Positions 36,188 to 48,497 are shown, numbered from the stretch's first letter. The stretch is 64,000 bases of DNA from Aquanectria penicillioides (GCA_003415625.1 PYIU01000005.1:439001-503000), one strand, 5' to 3'. Notes: generated by a model not told the origin, from the letters alone. Translations and numbers: made by a program.

Positions 36188-37538
36188 TCACAGTTTGGCC
36201 TGTTCAGCAGATCCAAGGACTCTAAGTGGCGGCCCACCCCGGCTTCCATCCCCTCCCTTTGTACCTGCATCATGCTTTGATGCCGACCTTAGTCTCCACT
36301 TCCTTCTAATAGCATCAGGAGCCTTGTTTTCGAAGCAATCGGCTACATATTTACCTAAAACTGGTAAGAATTTAAAAGCGCTGCAAGTTTCGACGAATTA
36401 GCATCCAAGTCACCTAGCTGTGTCATCTGGGGGTAACGTACTGTCCTGCGCCTCCAGTTGCCAGAAAAAGGCCCTCTGCAGCAGGATGATAGTCGATAAC
36501 GAAATCTCCCTCTGGTGTGTCCGAGTACCAGCACAGTCGACGGTTCATCCATTCACGGTTTGCAAGCTCAGGCACGAGCTGACGAAGTCCCTCTCGCAGT
36601 GACTCATCGGCATCATCGGGCAAATAGGAAGCATCGACATTGTTGGTGTCCCGCTTTGGCGACGAAACAAAACGGTCAGATCCTTCCACAGCCACATGGG
36701 TCGCAAACCCATATCCGTGTCGTGCCACTTTGAGAATGTTGGTTCCTGGGGTTGGAGGGAACACAAAGACGCCAGTGCTAAGGTTGATCATGACAGGCAT
36801 GCCTTGCAACTTTTGCGCTTCAGTTTCCGTCAGGCGGATGAATCCCACGGGCTGACCAGATGCGGATGACGCATGTTCAATAGGAAGCAGCCTATTAGAC
36901 CATGCTCCTGTTGATAGAATTACTTGTGAAGCAAGAATTGGGTCGCCCTCGGCAACATTAACACCAATGACTCTGTTGCCACGGTACCTCAGAGACAGCA
37001 CGCGGCCTCGAGCTCCAGTAATGAAAACAACACCTTGGAGACTGCATTGAGTACTAAGCTGCCGAATGCTTGCTTCGGCATCCGCCCATCCTCCCTGAGG
37101 GTTGACATAGGCATTCAATCCGTCGAGATCAGACTGAATAGTTGGATATTTCTGACGAATCTCATTCGCATCGTCGTACTCTTCGAGAGGTCGTCCAAGT
37201 GATTTTGCAATCTCCTTGCTCTTTTCAATATAAGGGTTCCCAGAACTGTTTGCAAGCATTACGAAACCAGACTCATAATAATGGTTGGCGTACTCGCGGG
37301 TCCAGCCTTGGTGAGCCTCACGGGCCATCTTGCCATACAGCTCGTCGGCATAGTCAACGCGGATTACACGTGAAATATCGACGCTGCTGCCATCAATGAC
37401 TGGTGGGAGGTAACGATCCAGGACTGTAACTTTTTTGTATTCTCTTTTCGTCAACTCCAATGCGGTGGAAAGTCCAAAAACGCCTGCCCCCACAATGAGG
37501 ATGGGCTCATCTTTGGAGACTGGAGTTCGGGTAGTCAT
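36188..37538 (-). CDS. FAD-dependent amine/amino-acid oxidase, peroxisomal (fructosyl amine/sarcosine oxidase type)
   Basis: DAO-family flavoprotein that oxidises a secondary amine or N-modified amino acid and makes hydrogen peroxide. The N-terminus has ILIVGAGVFGLSTALEL, followed by DRYLPPVIDGSSVDISRVIR, the covalent-FAD-type region of fructosyl amine oxidases. The body includes ANSSGNPYI, PQGGWADAEASI and ILSTGAWSNRLLP. The main exon appears to end early, but an intron (about 36367-36440) leads to HAFKFLPVLGKYVADC. The protein then ends AEQAKL, whose last three residues AKL are a type-1 peroxisomal targeting signal. The start is the ATG at 37538. It is divergent from the Rieske oxygenase. 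The substrate is unknown. Confidence 0.88.
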
Positions 37539-37995
37539 TCTTGTTTCTAAAATGAAAATTGCAAGGTGAAAATTGTAAATAAAAAAAAGGATCGATACGT
37601 CGCGGCAACTTTCAATCCCCCTTCATGAAGTGGCTACCTATCCCATAAACAAGTCATCGTGATCCCCCAGACCAATCAATCGGCAAGATGGCCGGCTGGG
37701 CTGATAACAAGGAAATGTGGGTACGGAGAGCGGGCCGTGATCCTCGCAGACTAGATTCCCGGTTCCGTCCCCACCTCACACCAGAGCTCGCTGTCACCAG
37801 CTACCGCCGGAGGTCGATCAGCCTGAGAGTGTTTTCAGGATCCCACTGCACATTGCATTGTGAATCCCCTGTCTATAAAGGGACTAGGGTCAACTTCATG
37901 ATAGTTCGCCAAAGCACTGATCAACATCAGACATTGACAAGTTCAAACACGCTCCGCTCCATCTTTGTAGCCAACATCGTACACAGCAATCTAAC
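37539..37995. promoter_or_regulatory. Shared promoter region, FAD oxidase and Rieske oxygenase
   Basis: About 460 bases between divergent starts, so the two enzymes are probably co-expressed. GCCGGAGG occurs near 37806. Confidence 0.5.
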
Positions 37996-39439
37996 ATGAG
38001 TGGGTGGTTCAATTTTCAAAAGACTTCCGCAAAGGAAGATGAAGGTCCTCAGACCGTTCGAGCACTTCCGGCGTCTTGGTATCGATCCGATGCCATGTAC
38101 GAGCTTGAGAGGCGGTCCATCTTTTCCAAGAAGTGGCTTCTTGTATCTCACAAAGTTCGGTTCGCTGAGCCCGGCGAGTATCTTCAAATCACAGAGGCTG
38201 GCTTCACTTTCTTCTTGATCAAGGACCGCCAGGGCCAGATCAGGGCCCACCACAATATCTGCCGTCATCGGGCTTATCCACTAGTTGAGAAGGAGTGTGG
38301 AAAAGTGTCCATCCTAGCATGCAAGTATCACGGTAAGTCCCCGCATCTGCAAGAAAGATAACATCTCCTGATCTTTTCTAGGCTGGTCATACGGTTTAGA
38401 TGGAAAGCTGGCCAAAGCTCCCAAGTACCAGGAGATCCCTAGCTTTGATAAGTCGAGCAATGGGTTGTTTAAAGTTCATGTCCACGAGGATAATATGGGC
38501 TTCATTTGGATCAACCTTGACTCGAAGGAAACCCCTACCATTCCTTGGGAAAAGGACTTTGCGTCTGTTGATTTGCAGCCTCGCTTCAAATGCTTCGATA
38601 CAAGCGAATACCGCTTCGACCACCAATGGGGTATGCTAGGCGACTACAATTGGAAGACTTTGGCGGACAACTACAATGAGGTACGCGATCTGGTCTAACT
38701 TTCCTTTTCCATCGCGCTAAATTAGCATTTGATTCAAGTGCTACCATTGTCCTACTGGCCATCCCTGCGTCGTCAGTGTGTCTGATCTTTCGAAATACTG
38801 GGTTGAGACGGCAGGTGCACACATTCAGCACTTCAACGTCGACAGGCCAGACCGTGAAGGACTCGGGATTTTCAGCACATTTTATTACCCAAATGCTTGC
38901 ATGACGATTTCGTAAGTCATACCAACATTATTGATTGCTATTTTTCTAATTGTGGATATCAATCCTAGCCCTCACTTCTTTTACATCATGCGATGCATTC
39001 CAGTCTCTGCCAGTCAAACAAGATGGAGTATGAGGTGTATCGCCACAAAGATGCATCTGATGAGGACTTTAATAGCATTAGTGACTTGTTTAAGCAGATT
39101 CTTGGTGAAGACAAGGATTTGTGCAACGCTGCACAGAAGAATCTCAATGCTGGTGTTTTCACAAACGGGGAGCTTCACCCTCGTGCTGAAAAGGTATGCT
39201 CACCACATTGCCCGACTTGAACAATGACTAAAAATCTTCGACAATAGGGACCTCTGTTTTTCCAAGAACTGACTAGGGAACAGGTAATGTCTCACCGTCA
39301 GCAGGAAGAGACCGCTGGGAAGGAAATTTGGCCCGCAACTCCGCAGCACGCAGTCAGCGAAAAGAACCAACAAGAGATTGACTTCTGCAATGGACTAGAG
39401 TGTGGAAACGGTCAGGGACCTGCACAATTAGCTTGGTAG
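37996..39439 (+). CDS. Rieske non-heme iron oxygenase alpha subunit, with apparent frameshift
   Basis: Similar to choline monooxygenase and related betaine or aromatic-ring Rieske oxygenases. The [2Fe-2S] site is CRHRAYPLVEK then CKYHG, split by an intron (about 38334-38381), with WSYGLDGKL next. The mononuclear iron site lies around DNYNECYHCPTGHP. Introns are near 38681-38738, 38912-38968 and 39195-39247. In the fourth exon the frame changes: SPHFFYIMRCIPVSASQ is in one frame and KMEYEVYRHKDASDED in another. A single base seems missing between 39013 and 39022, at one of two short A runs. No intron fits. The rest of the gene is sound to the stop at 39439. Its partner is the divergent FAD oxidase. 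Confidence 0.82.
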
Positions 39440-39528
39440 ATGCCATGGAATTGACCTCAATCTATTCTCTCACTTTTCTTAAACCAAAAAAAAAGAGCAT
39501 CTCTTCGGGTGACCTGAGCCTTGTCAAT

Positions 39529-41907
39529 TCATTGTACAGGGTCAAAATTTAGCCAATTCTCAATGGCTCTGCTAAAATCATCCGGTTGCAAAAACCAATT
39601 CTCGTGGTCCCCAAGGCCTCCTACACTTTCAAAATACCGAGTTTCCGACGATCCTCCTAGCTCGGGGCCCCTCCGACCCGCATTCGGGGTAGATTCTATG
39701 GCTTTCGGTGAAGCCACGGCATCATTTGGGGCGTAGACGGGCGCTTCCTGAGACACTGTTTTGTGACCGGAAATCCCGACCGACCCAACAAGATCAAACT
39801 CTGCCCGAGACGCCTCGTGGTCGGTTAAGTTGATTGGCGTTGCAGTGGTTGCTGACTCACGGAATATGGAGTGGTCAGCCTTCGCCTCGGTCTGTCCAGC
39901 TCTCTCGTAAATCAGTATGTCCCAGAGCAGCTGTGCATCTATGGAGAACGATCCCCGAGCGCTCTGTCCACTTTCACAGCTCGCCCCAGGAGAAGGCACC
40001 CCTACAACACTTCTCTGAAGTTTGCGCAAGTTGTCTACCTGTTACTCACTCGTTACGATCATGAAGAGAATGGATGATGGAAGCACAGGCACTTACCATA
40101 TTTGCCACGCTGGGCCAGATGGTTCTCATAGAGTCCAAAAATCTTAGGCAGATATCGAATCCATCTTTCGCCTTTCGGCGAAGAAGAGGGTCTTCCACAA
40201 AGCTATGTTGAAGGTGAATCGTTGCAACCACAGCAACGCAGTGTGCCAGCGCTGGGTCTGACACCTGAAACCCCTTTTTTTCCAAAAGATTTATAAAGTA
40301 CACAATCCAACCGGCGTGTCGTGTTATAAGCTCCGAAGATTGGTGAATAAATGACTGAGGCATGGTGTGGCGAAAATTTCGTAGCCTCATAGACAAGAGA
40401 AACGGGTGGTTAAGCAAGCATGGAACGGCTGCATAAATAAGCTGAAGGAAGAGGTAAGGACCCCAATAGTCACGCCTGCGGCCCAAGGTTTCCAAATCAT
40501 AATCTTCAAGCTTGTTGGCACAGAACCGGTATTTTCGTGGAATTCGACAATCAACCTCCAGGTGATGAAGTGTGACACGCGAATAGTCAGATTCGGAGCT
40601 CCAAGGAGGCGGTTCATCTGGGCCAACGCGATTTGCCGCGTACTCTCTGGCCATATACCATACCGAACTGAGGTGAAAACTAGATTTCACAATCTCTGGG
40701 TCCATCGCGATATTGGCAGTGACTTCACATGCCTCCAGGATACTGAATGAGCTGACTCGTCTTGACAATGGCAGTAAAGTCGCGGTCGAAGGACCCCCTT
40801 TGAACGCAGGAAAAATGCATCCCTGCATATTCTGTAATACATTTATAGCTCGGATACAATCCTCACACTCTTTTGGGTTCCCCAATGAGCTATGAGACGG
40901 GATACTCTGTGCCAAGTGACTCGCCATGGTTAGGTTGAGCCCCGCTTGAACGGTTTTGCCGTCTGTGGGAGTAATTTGTCAGTTCGTAGTTCCAGCCTTC
41001 TGTAAATTGATCGCCTAACCTGAAAAGTCGACTATACTCAAGAGTACTAAAGATTGTAGAGTGGAGAGCTCAATTTGGCCATCGGAAATGCGATCCATGA
41101 CAAGCTGTCGGGATGCCTTTGACATGGCGCGGATGCTCTCTTGTTTTTGGAGTGTAAGAATCCCTGGGGAAAGCGTAGACTAATTGCTTGAAGTGCTAAC
41201 AATAATTCCCTGTCCCTGCTCTTGAGGGAGTCGAGAAATGTGTCTGCACTAAACAAAGTGACGGGTTGGTTGTGGCACCAGGTTAGGTATAAACGCCCCA
41301 CCTCGAGAATGCCTGCCTCTGAGAGGAGATAGTCACTTGAAATAGTGAGTCTCGGCGCAAAACTTATTAACCTTGAAGGATCATACCTCGCATCAGCCGC
41401 TCTGGTGCGGTTCTGACTAGTCCAGTACTCTTCTGGGACGCTATTCGAGCCCGGAGTCGGGGCCTGGTATGAAGATGCACCCTGGCGAGACGCCTTGACT
41501 ACTGGACTGCGGAGGATGAGATGATGCCCGGGTTCCATTAAATAGTGGATTGATTGAACCTACGTCAACTGTTGGATCAATTGGTCCATTTTCCCTTCCA
41601 GGTTATCCATTCGGTATTCCTAGTTGGGGTAAGTCGGGAAATGTCATGTTACGCAGCCAGGCAGAGGAGCCGAACCATTTTTCTGCTATGTCGAGATTGA
41701 TGGGTGTCGGCATCGCCGGCGTTGTAGACACACTGCTGCCCCAATCGCTCGCAGTATGAGCAAACTGGCTTTTCACCAGGGCATTTGGACTTCTTCCGCC
41801 TGTCTTTCCCCGTCAGGGCCAGACGGCACGGTTCCAGGTGCGGCAAGTACTCACCGACAGGGTTCGCAGGCTTGACGCGCGCGTTTGGTATGGCGTGGAT
41901 CATCCAT
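39529..41907 (-). CDS. Zn2Cys6 fungal transcription factor 2
   Basis: Second zinc-cluster regulator. The cluster is split by an intron (about 41802-41857): ARQACEPCR then RKKSKCPGEKPVCSYC and GQQC, giving C-x2-C-x6-C-x8-C-x2-C-x6-C. After another intron the second short exon encodes a coiled coil, MDNLEGKMDQLIQQLT, a dimerisation helix. The open frames in between look like frame jumps but are explained by 50-60-base introns ending ACTAG and CCGCAG. The middle homology domain follows (SDYLLSEAGILEVGRLYLTWCHNQP, then LLALQAISLRFP). The last exon is a Ser/Pro/Glu-rich acidic tail ending LNFDPVQ. The start is the ATG at 41907. Its 3' end lies close to that of the Rieske gene. Confidence 0.87.
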
Positions 41908-43372
41908 CGTGGATTAGGGGTGGTTTTGGCACATATATGAACCTTCTAGAGAGGCGTATCGCATTCCACGGAAGACGGCAAGATGAGCAGCAACCAAGCG
42001 GCTTCTCTTAGCGGGCACGATGGCTTCTTTTAAGGCGAGCTGCGAGCTGGTGCAGAATGCGGGGAGACCCACACCTAATCGCGGACGTGACTTATCAGGA
42101 GCTGTGGCGTGGACTAGACGGGCCAAGGCTCTCTCATGTCGCCTGTCCCAGCCCATGGATCTTGGGGTAGCGGGGCAACAGATAAACCTGCCAATGCTGC
42201 CATCCTATAGCGGTGCTCAAAATGATAAGCACTGCGGGTATCCGAGATAACACCGCGTGTTTTAACCAGGGCGATGCTAGCCATCCAGGGTAGGTAGAGA
42301 TAGCCAAAGCCACTGAGAGATAAATCAGGTCGGTTTTAATTCGAGGAGAGCCTTGAATTGGTTCAATATATTGATATGTGTTACTGTCAAACCAGAATAT
42401 TCTTCTCTTGTTTCAATTTACTGTGGGTTGTAGCAAGAGGGCATTATAAGAGACGAAATATATTTAAGAGGATAGTTGAGCGCTGAGCATGATACTGCAA
42501 TGAAGTGGCACAGACCCCTAAACAAGCACCTAAGATTGTGGTTGTCTGAAAAAAGTTTTATTCAAAAAAAAAGGGCAACGTTAACCAGTCTTTTAATCGG
42601 TTACTCATCTTCCTTCTCGCGAACCTCAAGAACCGACAACTATCTGCTCCACATCCTGCGACGACTAGCGGGCAATATGCAAGAAGCTTCTGAACCATGC
42701 ATAGCGCTGCGTCCTGGGATGACCCTCCCCCCTTGAAGAACCTCGCTACGAAGCTGTGATTTGAATGAAGCAGGGAGAACACGCAAGTAGTCACGGCTAT
42801 AGAGTGCATATCTGGTCAGGACGCTCTACACTGAGACTATCCGAGCCGCTTACGATAAGCAAGAGTAAATGCTGACCCGGAGTCGTCGTTCCACCGTCAC
42901 GTGAGCGCACATACGACGTTTTCCGGGGCTGAATAATGCTATCCCACTCGGACATCCATGGCTCCCCGAGCTCCTCCCTGGGCGGCCCTGGGCCCACTCC
43001 GGCGTTGACGTCACCGCGCCTCCGCGAATCAATTCGTCAGCTCGGCCATCGTTGAAGCGCTCCTAATTGCTGTCACACTCGGGATACGGGGATATGCAGT
43101 TGTGCTGTTGCGCAGCCATTGCATCAGCATCAAATTGCTTACAAGATCGGCCCACAGAGATGTTGACTTCCCCTCTGCTTGTGTTACATGTGCTATCATC
43201 TCACGTCACTCTGGATGCATGCATCATGTTATAAGGAGACCTTCCCGCCCTTGACGATGGCTACTCTTCAGACAGTCACACACACTTATCCACAACAACT
43301 CAATCCAACATACTCACCCTCTCCAACAAGCAACTACCTCTCTTCACGTGATTCTCATAACTTCCTCCGATC
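41908..43372. other. Long intergenic region before the atypical SDR
   Basis: About 1.46 kb. Holds the promoters of the Zn2Cys6 gene (minus) and the SDR-fold gene (plus). I saw no coding region with motifs. Confidence 0.6.
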
Positions 43373-44443
43373 ATGGTGTCAATGAAAATAGTGAGAGCCG
43401 CCAACGAGCTCTTGGCAACAACCCTCCCTAAAGACCTGACGGCCTTGTTTTTCGGCGCGACATCGGGGATTGGTCTTAGCACCCTCACGCAGCTTGTCGA
43501 TGCAACCAAGAACAAACAGCCGCGAGTCTACATTGTTGGTCGTAGTGCGACAGCTGCACTGCCTCTTATAGCCGATCTTCGCCAACGGAATCCATCAGCC
43601 ACCGTTACTTTCATCGAACAAGACATATCCTTGGTCCACAATGTTAGCAAGGCAGTGGAGGAATTCAAAAAGGCCGAGAACAAGCTTGACCTACTATTTT
43701 TATCACCAGGCTTTCTTCCCTTTGACGGGCGAAAAGGTAAGCCAATTCGCATCTTGAGGACTGGACTCATGACAAGGAGGCTAACCAAAATCGCAGACAC
43801 GAGCGAAGGCCTTGAGCCGTCTATGACCACGAGATTCTACAGCCGAGCACGCGCCGTTCAGCTTCTTCTACCCCTTCTCAACCGATCACCAAACCCTCAT
43901 GTGACCAACATTCTTGCAGGTGGCCAAGAGGGACCCCTACTTGCAGATGATCTCGATCTAGTGAAGCCCGGCAACTTTTCCATCGGTCGCAGCAGCGTAC
44001 ATGCCACTACGATGCTCACTTTGACGCTGGAGCGCTTTGCATCTGAGAACCCCAAAATCAGCTTTGTCCACGCATTTCCTTCGTTAACAGTCACCCCTAC
44101 CCTCACGCGGGGTTCGAGTGGCATTGTTTCCTTTCTCTTGCGGCGCATCGTTGTTCCGATCATACACACATTCGTTGCTTATCCAGTCGAAGATGTGGGA
44201 GCAAAGTCGCTCTTCTATTCTACAAATGCCAGGTACTCGGTTCTAGAAACGGTCTCTCTGGCCACGCCTGTCCCTGAAGGATTATCAAGAGCAGGTCAAA
44301 CGGCAAAGGGAGTGTTTCTAGTCGACCATAAAGGTGAACCTGTTGATAATGAAGTGCTACTTCGGGAATTGAGGGAAAGTGTGGGAGACAAGGTGTGGCG
44401 TCACACTTGCGAGGTATTTGATAGGGTGGACAAAATGGTGTAA
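43373..44443 (+). CDS. Atypical SDR-fold oxidoreductase lacking the YxxxK motif
   Basis: NAD(P)-binding Rossmann protein, about 335 residues. The cofactor site is clear: LFFGATSGIGLSTL near residue 27, then VYIVGRSA and LLFLSPGF. The normal catalytic YxxxK is not visible. At that position I read FSIGRSSVHATTMLTL, so the Tyr and Lys are absent. Many fungal cluster-associated SDR-like proteins share this condition and are poorly characterised. A 63-base intron (about 43735-43797) interrupts the DGRK/DTSEG region; it is a multiple of three so the frame stays open. The start is the ATG at 43373. Could be a reductase with altered catalysis or a non-enzymatic protein. Confidence 0.75.
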   Translation: MVSMKIVRAANELLATTLPKDLTALFFGATSGIGLSTLTQLVDATKNKQPRVYIVGRSATAALPLIADLRQRNPSATVTFIEQDISLVHNVSKAVEEFKKAENKLDLLFLSPGFLPFDGRKGKPIRILRTGLMTRRLTKIADTSEGLEPSMTTRFYSRARAVQLLLPLLNRSPNPHVTNILAGGQEGPLLADDLDLVKPGNFSIGRSSVHATTMLTLTLERFASENPKISFVHAFPSLTVTPTLTRGSSGIVSFLLRRIVVPIIHTFVAYPVEDVGAKSLFYSTNARYSVLETVSLATPVPEGLSRAGQTAKGVFLVDHKGEPVDNEVLLRELRESVGDKVWRHTCEVFDRVDKMV

Positions 44444-46802
44444 GGCATTCGAATCGGTGGATACAAGTTTTTATCATGTTTTCAGCAACAAAGTAGTTTT
44501 AATAATTCTGGTGTGCTCTACTTATTTTCATCTAAAAACTGGTTTCATCCTTATTTCACTCAAATTAGCAGGACATCATCATGCCCCTAGGTCGCAGAGC
44601 CAGGCCTTCGTAATCCAGGTGTCCTCTTGGGCCTCTTATGATTACCACTCCCACTGCATAATTTGTCAATAAACTTTCGACAAGGACTATGATAAACATT
44701 TATCTTCTTGAAATCCAAGTTGTGGTTCACACAGTGGTCAGCACTGGGTAAAAATCATGGGGAACATCCTGGCTCAGATTCACAATGGATCTTACTACTG
44801 GTTTTACAAAGGTGAACGCTAATAACTACCGACCGATAGTGTAAAATACTTCTCGTAGATATGCTTTTGTACTCTAGGAAGAGGAATGTGAGTGCAGCAA
44901 TCAGATAAACTCGAGGATTGGTCATACATCCTAAGGGAATATTCGGGGATCTAGCTAAGGAAGTGCCAGTCGAAATTCTTTTTGTCCCTAAGAGTTATTT
45001 AGCTTCTACTAGATGTTGAACTTGTTGAGTTATTATGAGAGATCTTCATATCGAACTCGGGGCTTGTTACTGGATTGCAATATGGAGAGTGACTTGACTT
45101 GAATGAACTCGGGGTTCGCATAATGCCTGATAAGTCAGACCTGTAGGAAAATCAAGTTGAGCAGAGCGTGCCCTCATCAATATTTCGATTTATTAGATCC
45201 ACTTATTTCGGGCTTCGATCTTGTTGTTTCCAGATCATGGCCGAAGCGGAACATGATTCAATCCGCTACTGAAGATTAAGGTTGTTCTGAGAGCACACTA
45301 GCTTGGGGGCTAAAACGAAACCATGGATGATCATTGAGATTGAGTTCCATGAATAATATACCGGTACAACCAACAGATCTAATCTTTTAGATGCGTCGGA
45401 AGGAGATAGCCTCGGCGAATAATTGACTCAATCTATCGGTCCCAGGAAAGGCGGCGTCGGCGAATAATTATAATTAAGGTACGCATGCTGGGGTTGCCAA
45501 GTAGGGTCAGGGTCAGTGCGGAAGGACAAGGACAAGTTTGACGGAACTGCCGGATTCTAGCGGCATCCACAAATAGCTCGGTCCTATTCTTCAGAAGCAC
45601 TTTAGTTGAAACTTCTGGAATAGTGTTACCAGAGGACATGGGCGCTTGCCGTCCAATGCGCTGCGCTATACGACCAAGAATCATGCGAGAAACTAAGCAC
45701 CTTGCTGGTTAAATCACGGCATCCCTTGGACTCCAGCTGCTCTCTATCCAATGGCGCGCATCTAAAGCCCGGACCCCAATTATCTGAACCCAAAAATGCA
45801 ACTATTCGGTTATATGACGAACAACTTCATTGGTGCACTTGATACTAAGCATAGTGTAACAAGAACGGTGTATTGTTGGATGAGAAAACCACCTCGTGAC
45901 CAGTAGCCCGATCTTATGGGGTCAAACTTGGTTCTCACCTTATTGACGACACACGTATTGTCTTCGGAATTCTCAAGGAGGCGAAATTGAAATCCAGAAG
46001 TGGCCAGACTTACGCAAGCCTATGATGCGACGTGTCATAGAAGAAGAAAATTTGATCCAGCAAATAGCCGAGCCTAAATTCGATTTCGTAGTGTGCAGCG
46101 AGGGTTGAGATTACCCACCACACAGCCCCGATGGTGAAACACCACACTTCCGCAGTGTTACGCAACAGTTTAGATGTGTGTCAGGTTACTGTAACAACAG
46201 CCACTATGTCGACGGATAGCGTAACTTGGGAGGTATCAAAAGAGCTGGATTTCGCTTTGCTGTACGCCTATTTACCTATAAAACACCCAGCAGCATTCGT
46301 GGCTGTGGCACGTGTCGGCTCCTTACGGGCATGCATGTGGACGAATCAAGGGGGCGCAGTTGATTGTGACACAGATATGCAACAAGAGCTGGTGCCAAGC
46401 CAGTCGATCTCTCCCCTCCGGTGAGATACAACGATGTGACATTTTAATCCGACTTGAGGGCCAAGGTTGCCACGGACGTAGTACCAAAAAAGGAAGAACA
46501 AGAAAAATGAAATAGGAGGGCGCAAAAAAGCGAACCGGATAAAATGAAAACCCCTGTAATAATTTCACGCGTAATTCATCGTCGCCGAGAAGGAAGTTTG
46601 GTAAATCTGTTTATACCTTCTGTTGATGGGTTGGCTCTATAAAGGGAATTCATTGGTGTCCGTGTAGCCCGCATTCTCTAGCGAGGTTTGGTTCTAAATA
46701 ATACAGTAAGGAAGGAGAAAAAAAATAATATGACCAGACTCCCCTGCAATCCGAATCTACTCCATATACATGTATTCTGACATCCACATTTTCATGATGC
46801 TC
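44444..46802. other. Gene-poor stretch, cluster boundary
   Basis: About 2.4 kb with only scattered short frames. One minus-strand frame at 45433-45684 looks slightly coding but shows no known motif. This is a natural right edge for the accessory cluster. Confidence 0.55.
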
Positions 46803-48497
46803 CTATAGTCCTCGCCTCTCGTACGGTGTTCTACGAGGAGGCGGTGACAAGCCTTGTTGTCCTTGGAATTCAAAGTCAAAGCCGTTGCTCGAGTGAGACG
46901 CTCTTTCTTGTTCAACTTCCAAGCTTTTCCCTGACCGGTTTTCGTTTTCCCATAGCGGCCATGGGTCAGAGCGAGATGTAGCGTGTGGTGAAGCGTGGGG
47001 TGAAAGGCGAGGTGTATGCTTGACCTCGGTAGGCGGGGGTACGGCTGGTAATGGGCGTCCTTGACCTAATGACTCGGTCGACTCTTCTGCGATCCGACCC
47101 AACTCCAATCTATCAGGGTTGCTGTTGTTGTTATTGTTATCGTGGTCGTTGAAGTGGTTAATACCCGTTGACGCTCGATTTCTGCTGAATGTTCCTGTCC
47201 ATCTTGTACTTCGCCCATCGCTTGTGGAGCCCAGCTTTCTTGATGTCAATGATGTGTGAAAATCTCGTAGAATCGGTCGCAATATGGGAATGCATTGAAC
47301 CATTATCGTTCCTGTAATTTCAGACGAGTACCTAAAAAGGTCTATAGTTAGTGGCCGTGTTCGAGAAAATCAAACGACGGATCATCTGATTTAGCTTACC
47401 AGACCTGTGACATGCCGTTACGCCCTGTGAAGCACTAGTCAGTGGTTGAGTACACGCACTAGCTGGATATGGCAACTTACACATGTAGTACGCATCCCGA
47501 TCATTACCTTCATCCTTCCAACTGACGCGAATGGCCGCGACAATCGCAACTCTGTTTCCCAAGCAGTTAGCCCATCAGATTCTAATCAACATCAACGAAT
47601 GGTACCTTACATCATGCCGAGACTCATTGTGAAGCAAAGACCAATCTTCTCCACCCTGCGCATTTCCAAGCCTCTAGTGATGAACCATGGAAAGCTAGCG
47701 AAGATGAAATCCATGATAATGTTATAAACTGATTGTGACGGTGGTTAGAAGTCGGAAGATATGCTGACTGTATCCTGGAACACCTACTGTTGCCTCCTTC
47801 CTTGAAATCTGTTCGAAATGTCGAGCCGATGCAAAAGTCAAGTCGGTACCAGTTTTGGTAGCTTTCCTTGTTGCAGACCTTTGCCCATTGGAAAATGACC
47901 TTGATAACCATGTAAATGTTCATCGTGATGATGCAGAACCAGAGGATCCATTTCTGCCATTGGTTGCTCATGCGCAAGAGTGTCACGCCGAAAGCAGACT
48001 TTGACCACGCCTGCCCGATCAATGTACCGCAGGAAGAAATGTTGATGAGAATATGCATGCGATCATCCCATGATTCCGACGAGTCTTTGAGCACATAACC
48101 ATTTCCGAATTCATAGACGATGAGGGAGTTGTTTGCAAGTAAAAGAATCTAGATGGATTGTTGAGTCAACAAAGGTCCGAGGCAGGTGGCGCTAGTGTCT
48201 TCTTTTTTTTTTTTTCTTTCTTGTTTTTTCTTCTTCTCGTCGTCGAGGTGGGCGAGGCAAGAGATGAATAGGAATCGATATCTCTCAAAAAGGTGTCGCA
48301 CTTACCCATGTTGCAATAAGAATGTAGTCGTCGTACCAGAGTCCGTGGCGTCGAGTCAACTTGACCCAGACTCTGAGGCCCAACAAGACGGTCGCGCCGG
48401 CAAAAAGCGACCATAATCCCGCATTGAGCTCTGTGTAAGGCGAGATAAAGGTGTGGACGGGTCCGTCGTCGTCGTCGTCGCGAGTAGTAAAAATCAT
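46803..48497 (-). CDS. Fungal rhodopsin-domain integral membrane protein
   Basis: Multi-pass membrane protein of the large fungal family of PTH11/SAT4-like rhodopsin-domain proteins. Visible pieces: an N-terminal Asp run DDDDDG, LFAGATVLLGLRVWVKL, the family hallmark GLWYDDYILIATW, ILINISSCGTLIGQAWSKSAFGVTLLRM, and IMDFIFASFPWF. IVAAIRVSWKDEGNDRDA follows, before the last transmembrane/loop region. The C-terminal tail is long, hydrophilic and disordered, with an Asn run, Pro-rich segments and ERGEDY-like ends. Introns lie near 48302-48308, 47780, 47590 and 47400. The start is the ATG at 48497. Role unknown; members include surface sensors in plant pathogens. Confidence 0.78.
48464..48480. repeat. 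Trinucleotide run (GTC/GAC) in the rhodopsin-domain gene
   Basis: Repeat of GTC units in the coding start of the membrane protein, read on the minus strand as five Asp residues. It is short and may vary between strains. Confidence 0.8.

Noticed and set aside
41400..41907. Apparent frame jumps in the second Zn2Cys6 gene
   Set aside because: Three frames look usable, but introns of about 50-60 bases with good GT..AG ends restore one frame and reveal a coiled coil. No frameshift needed.
1..44443. Interpretation as a classical biosynthetic gene cluster
   Set aside because: No backbone synthase in the window. It remains possible if one lies left of base 1.
45433..45684. Minus-strand 83-codon frame in the gene-poor stretch
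   Set aside because: Could be a remnant, but no family could be recognised.
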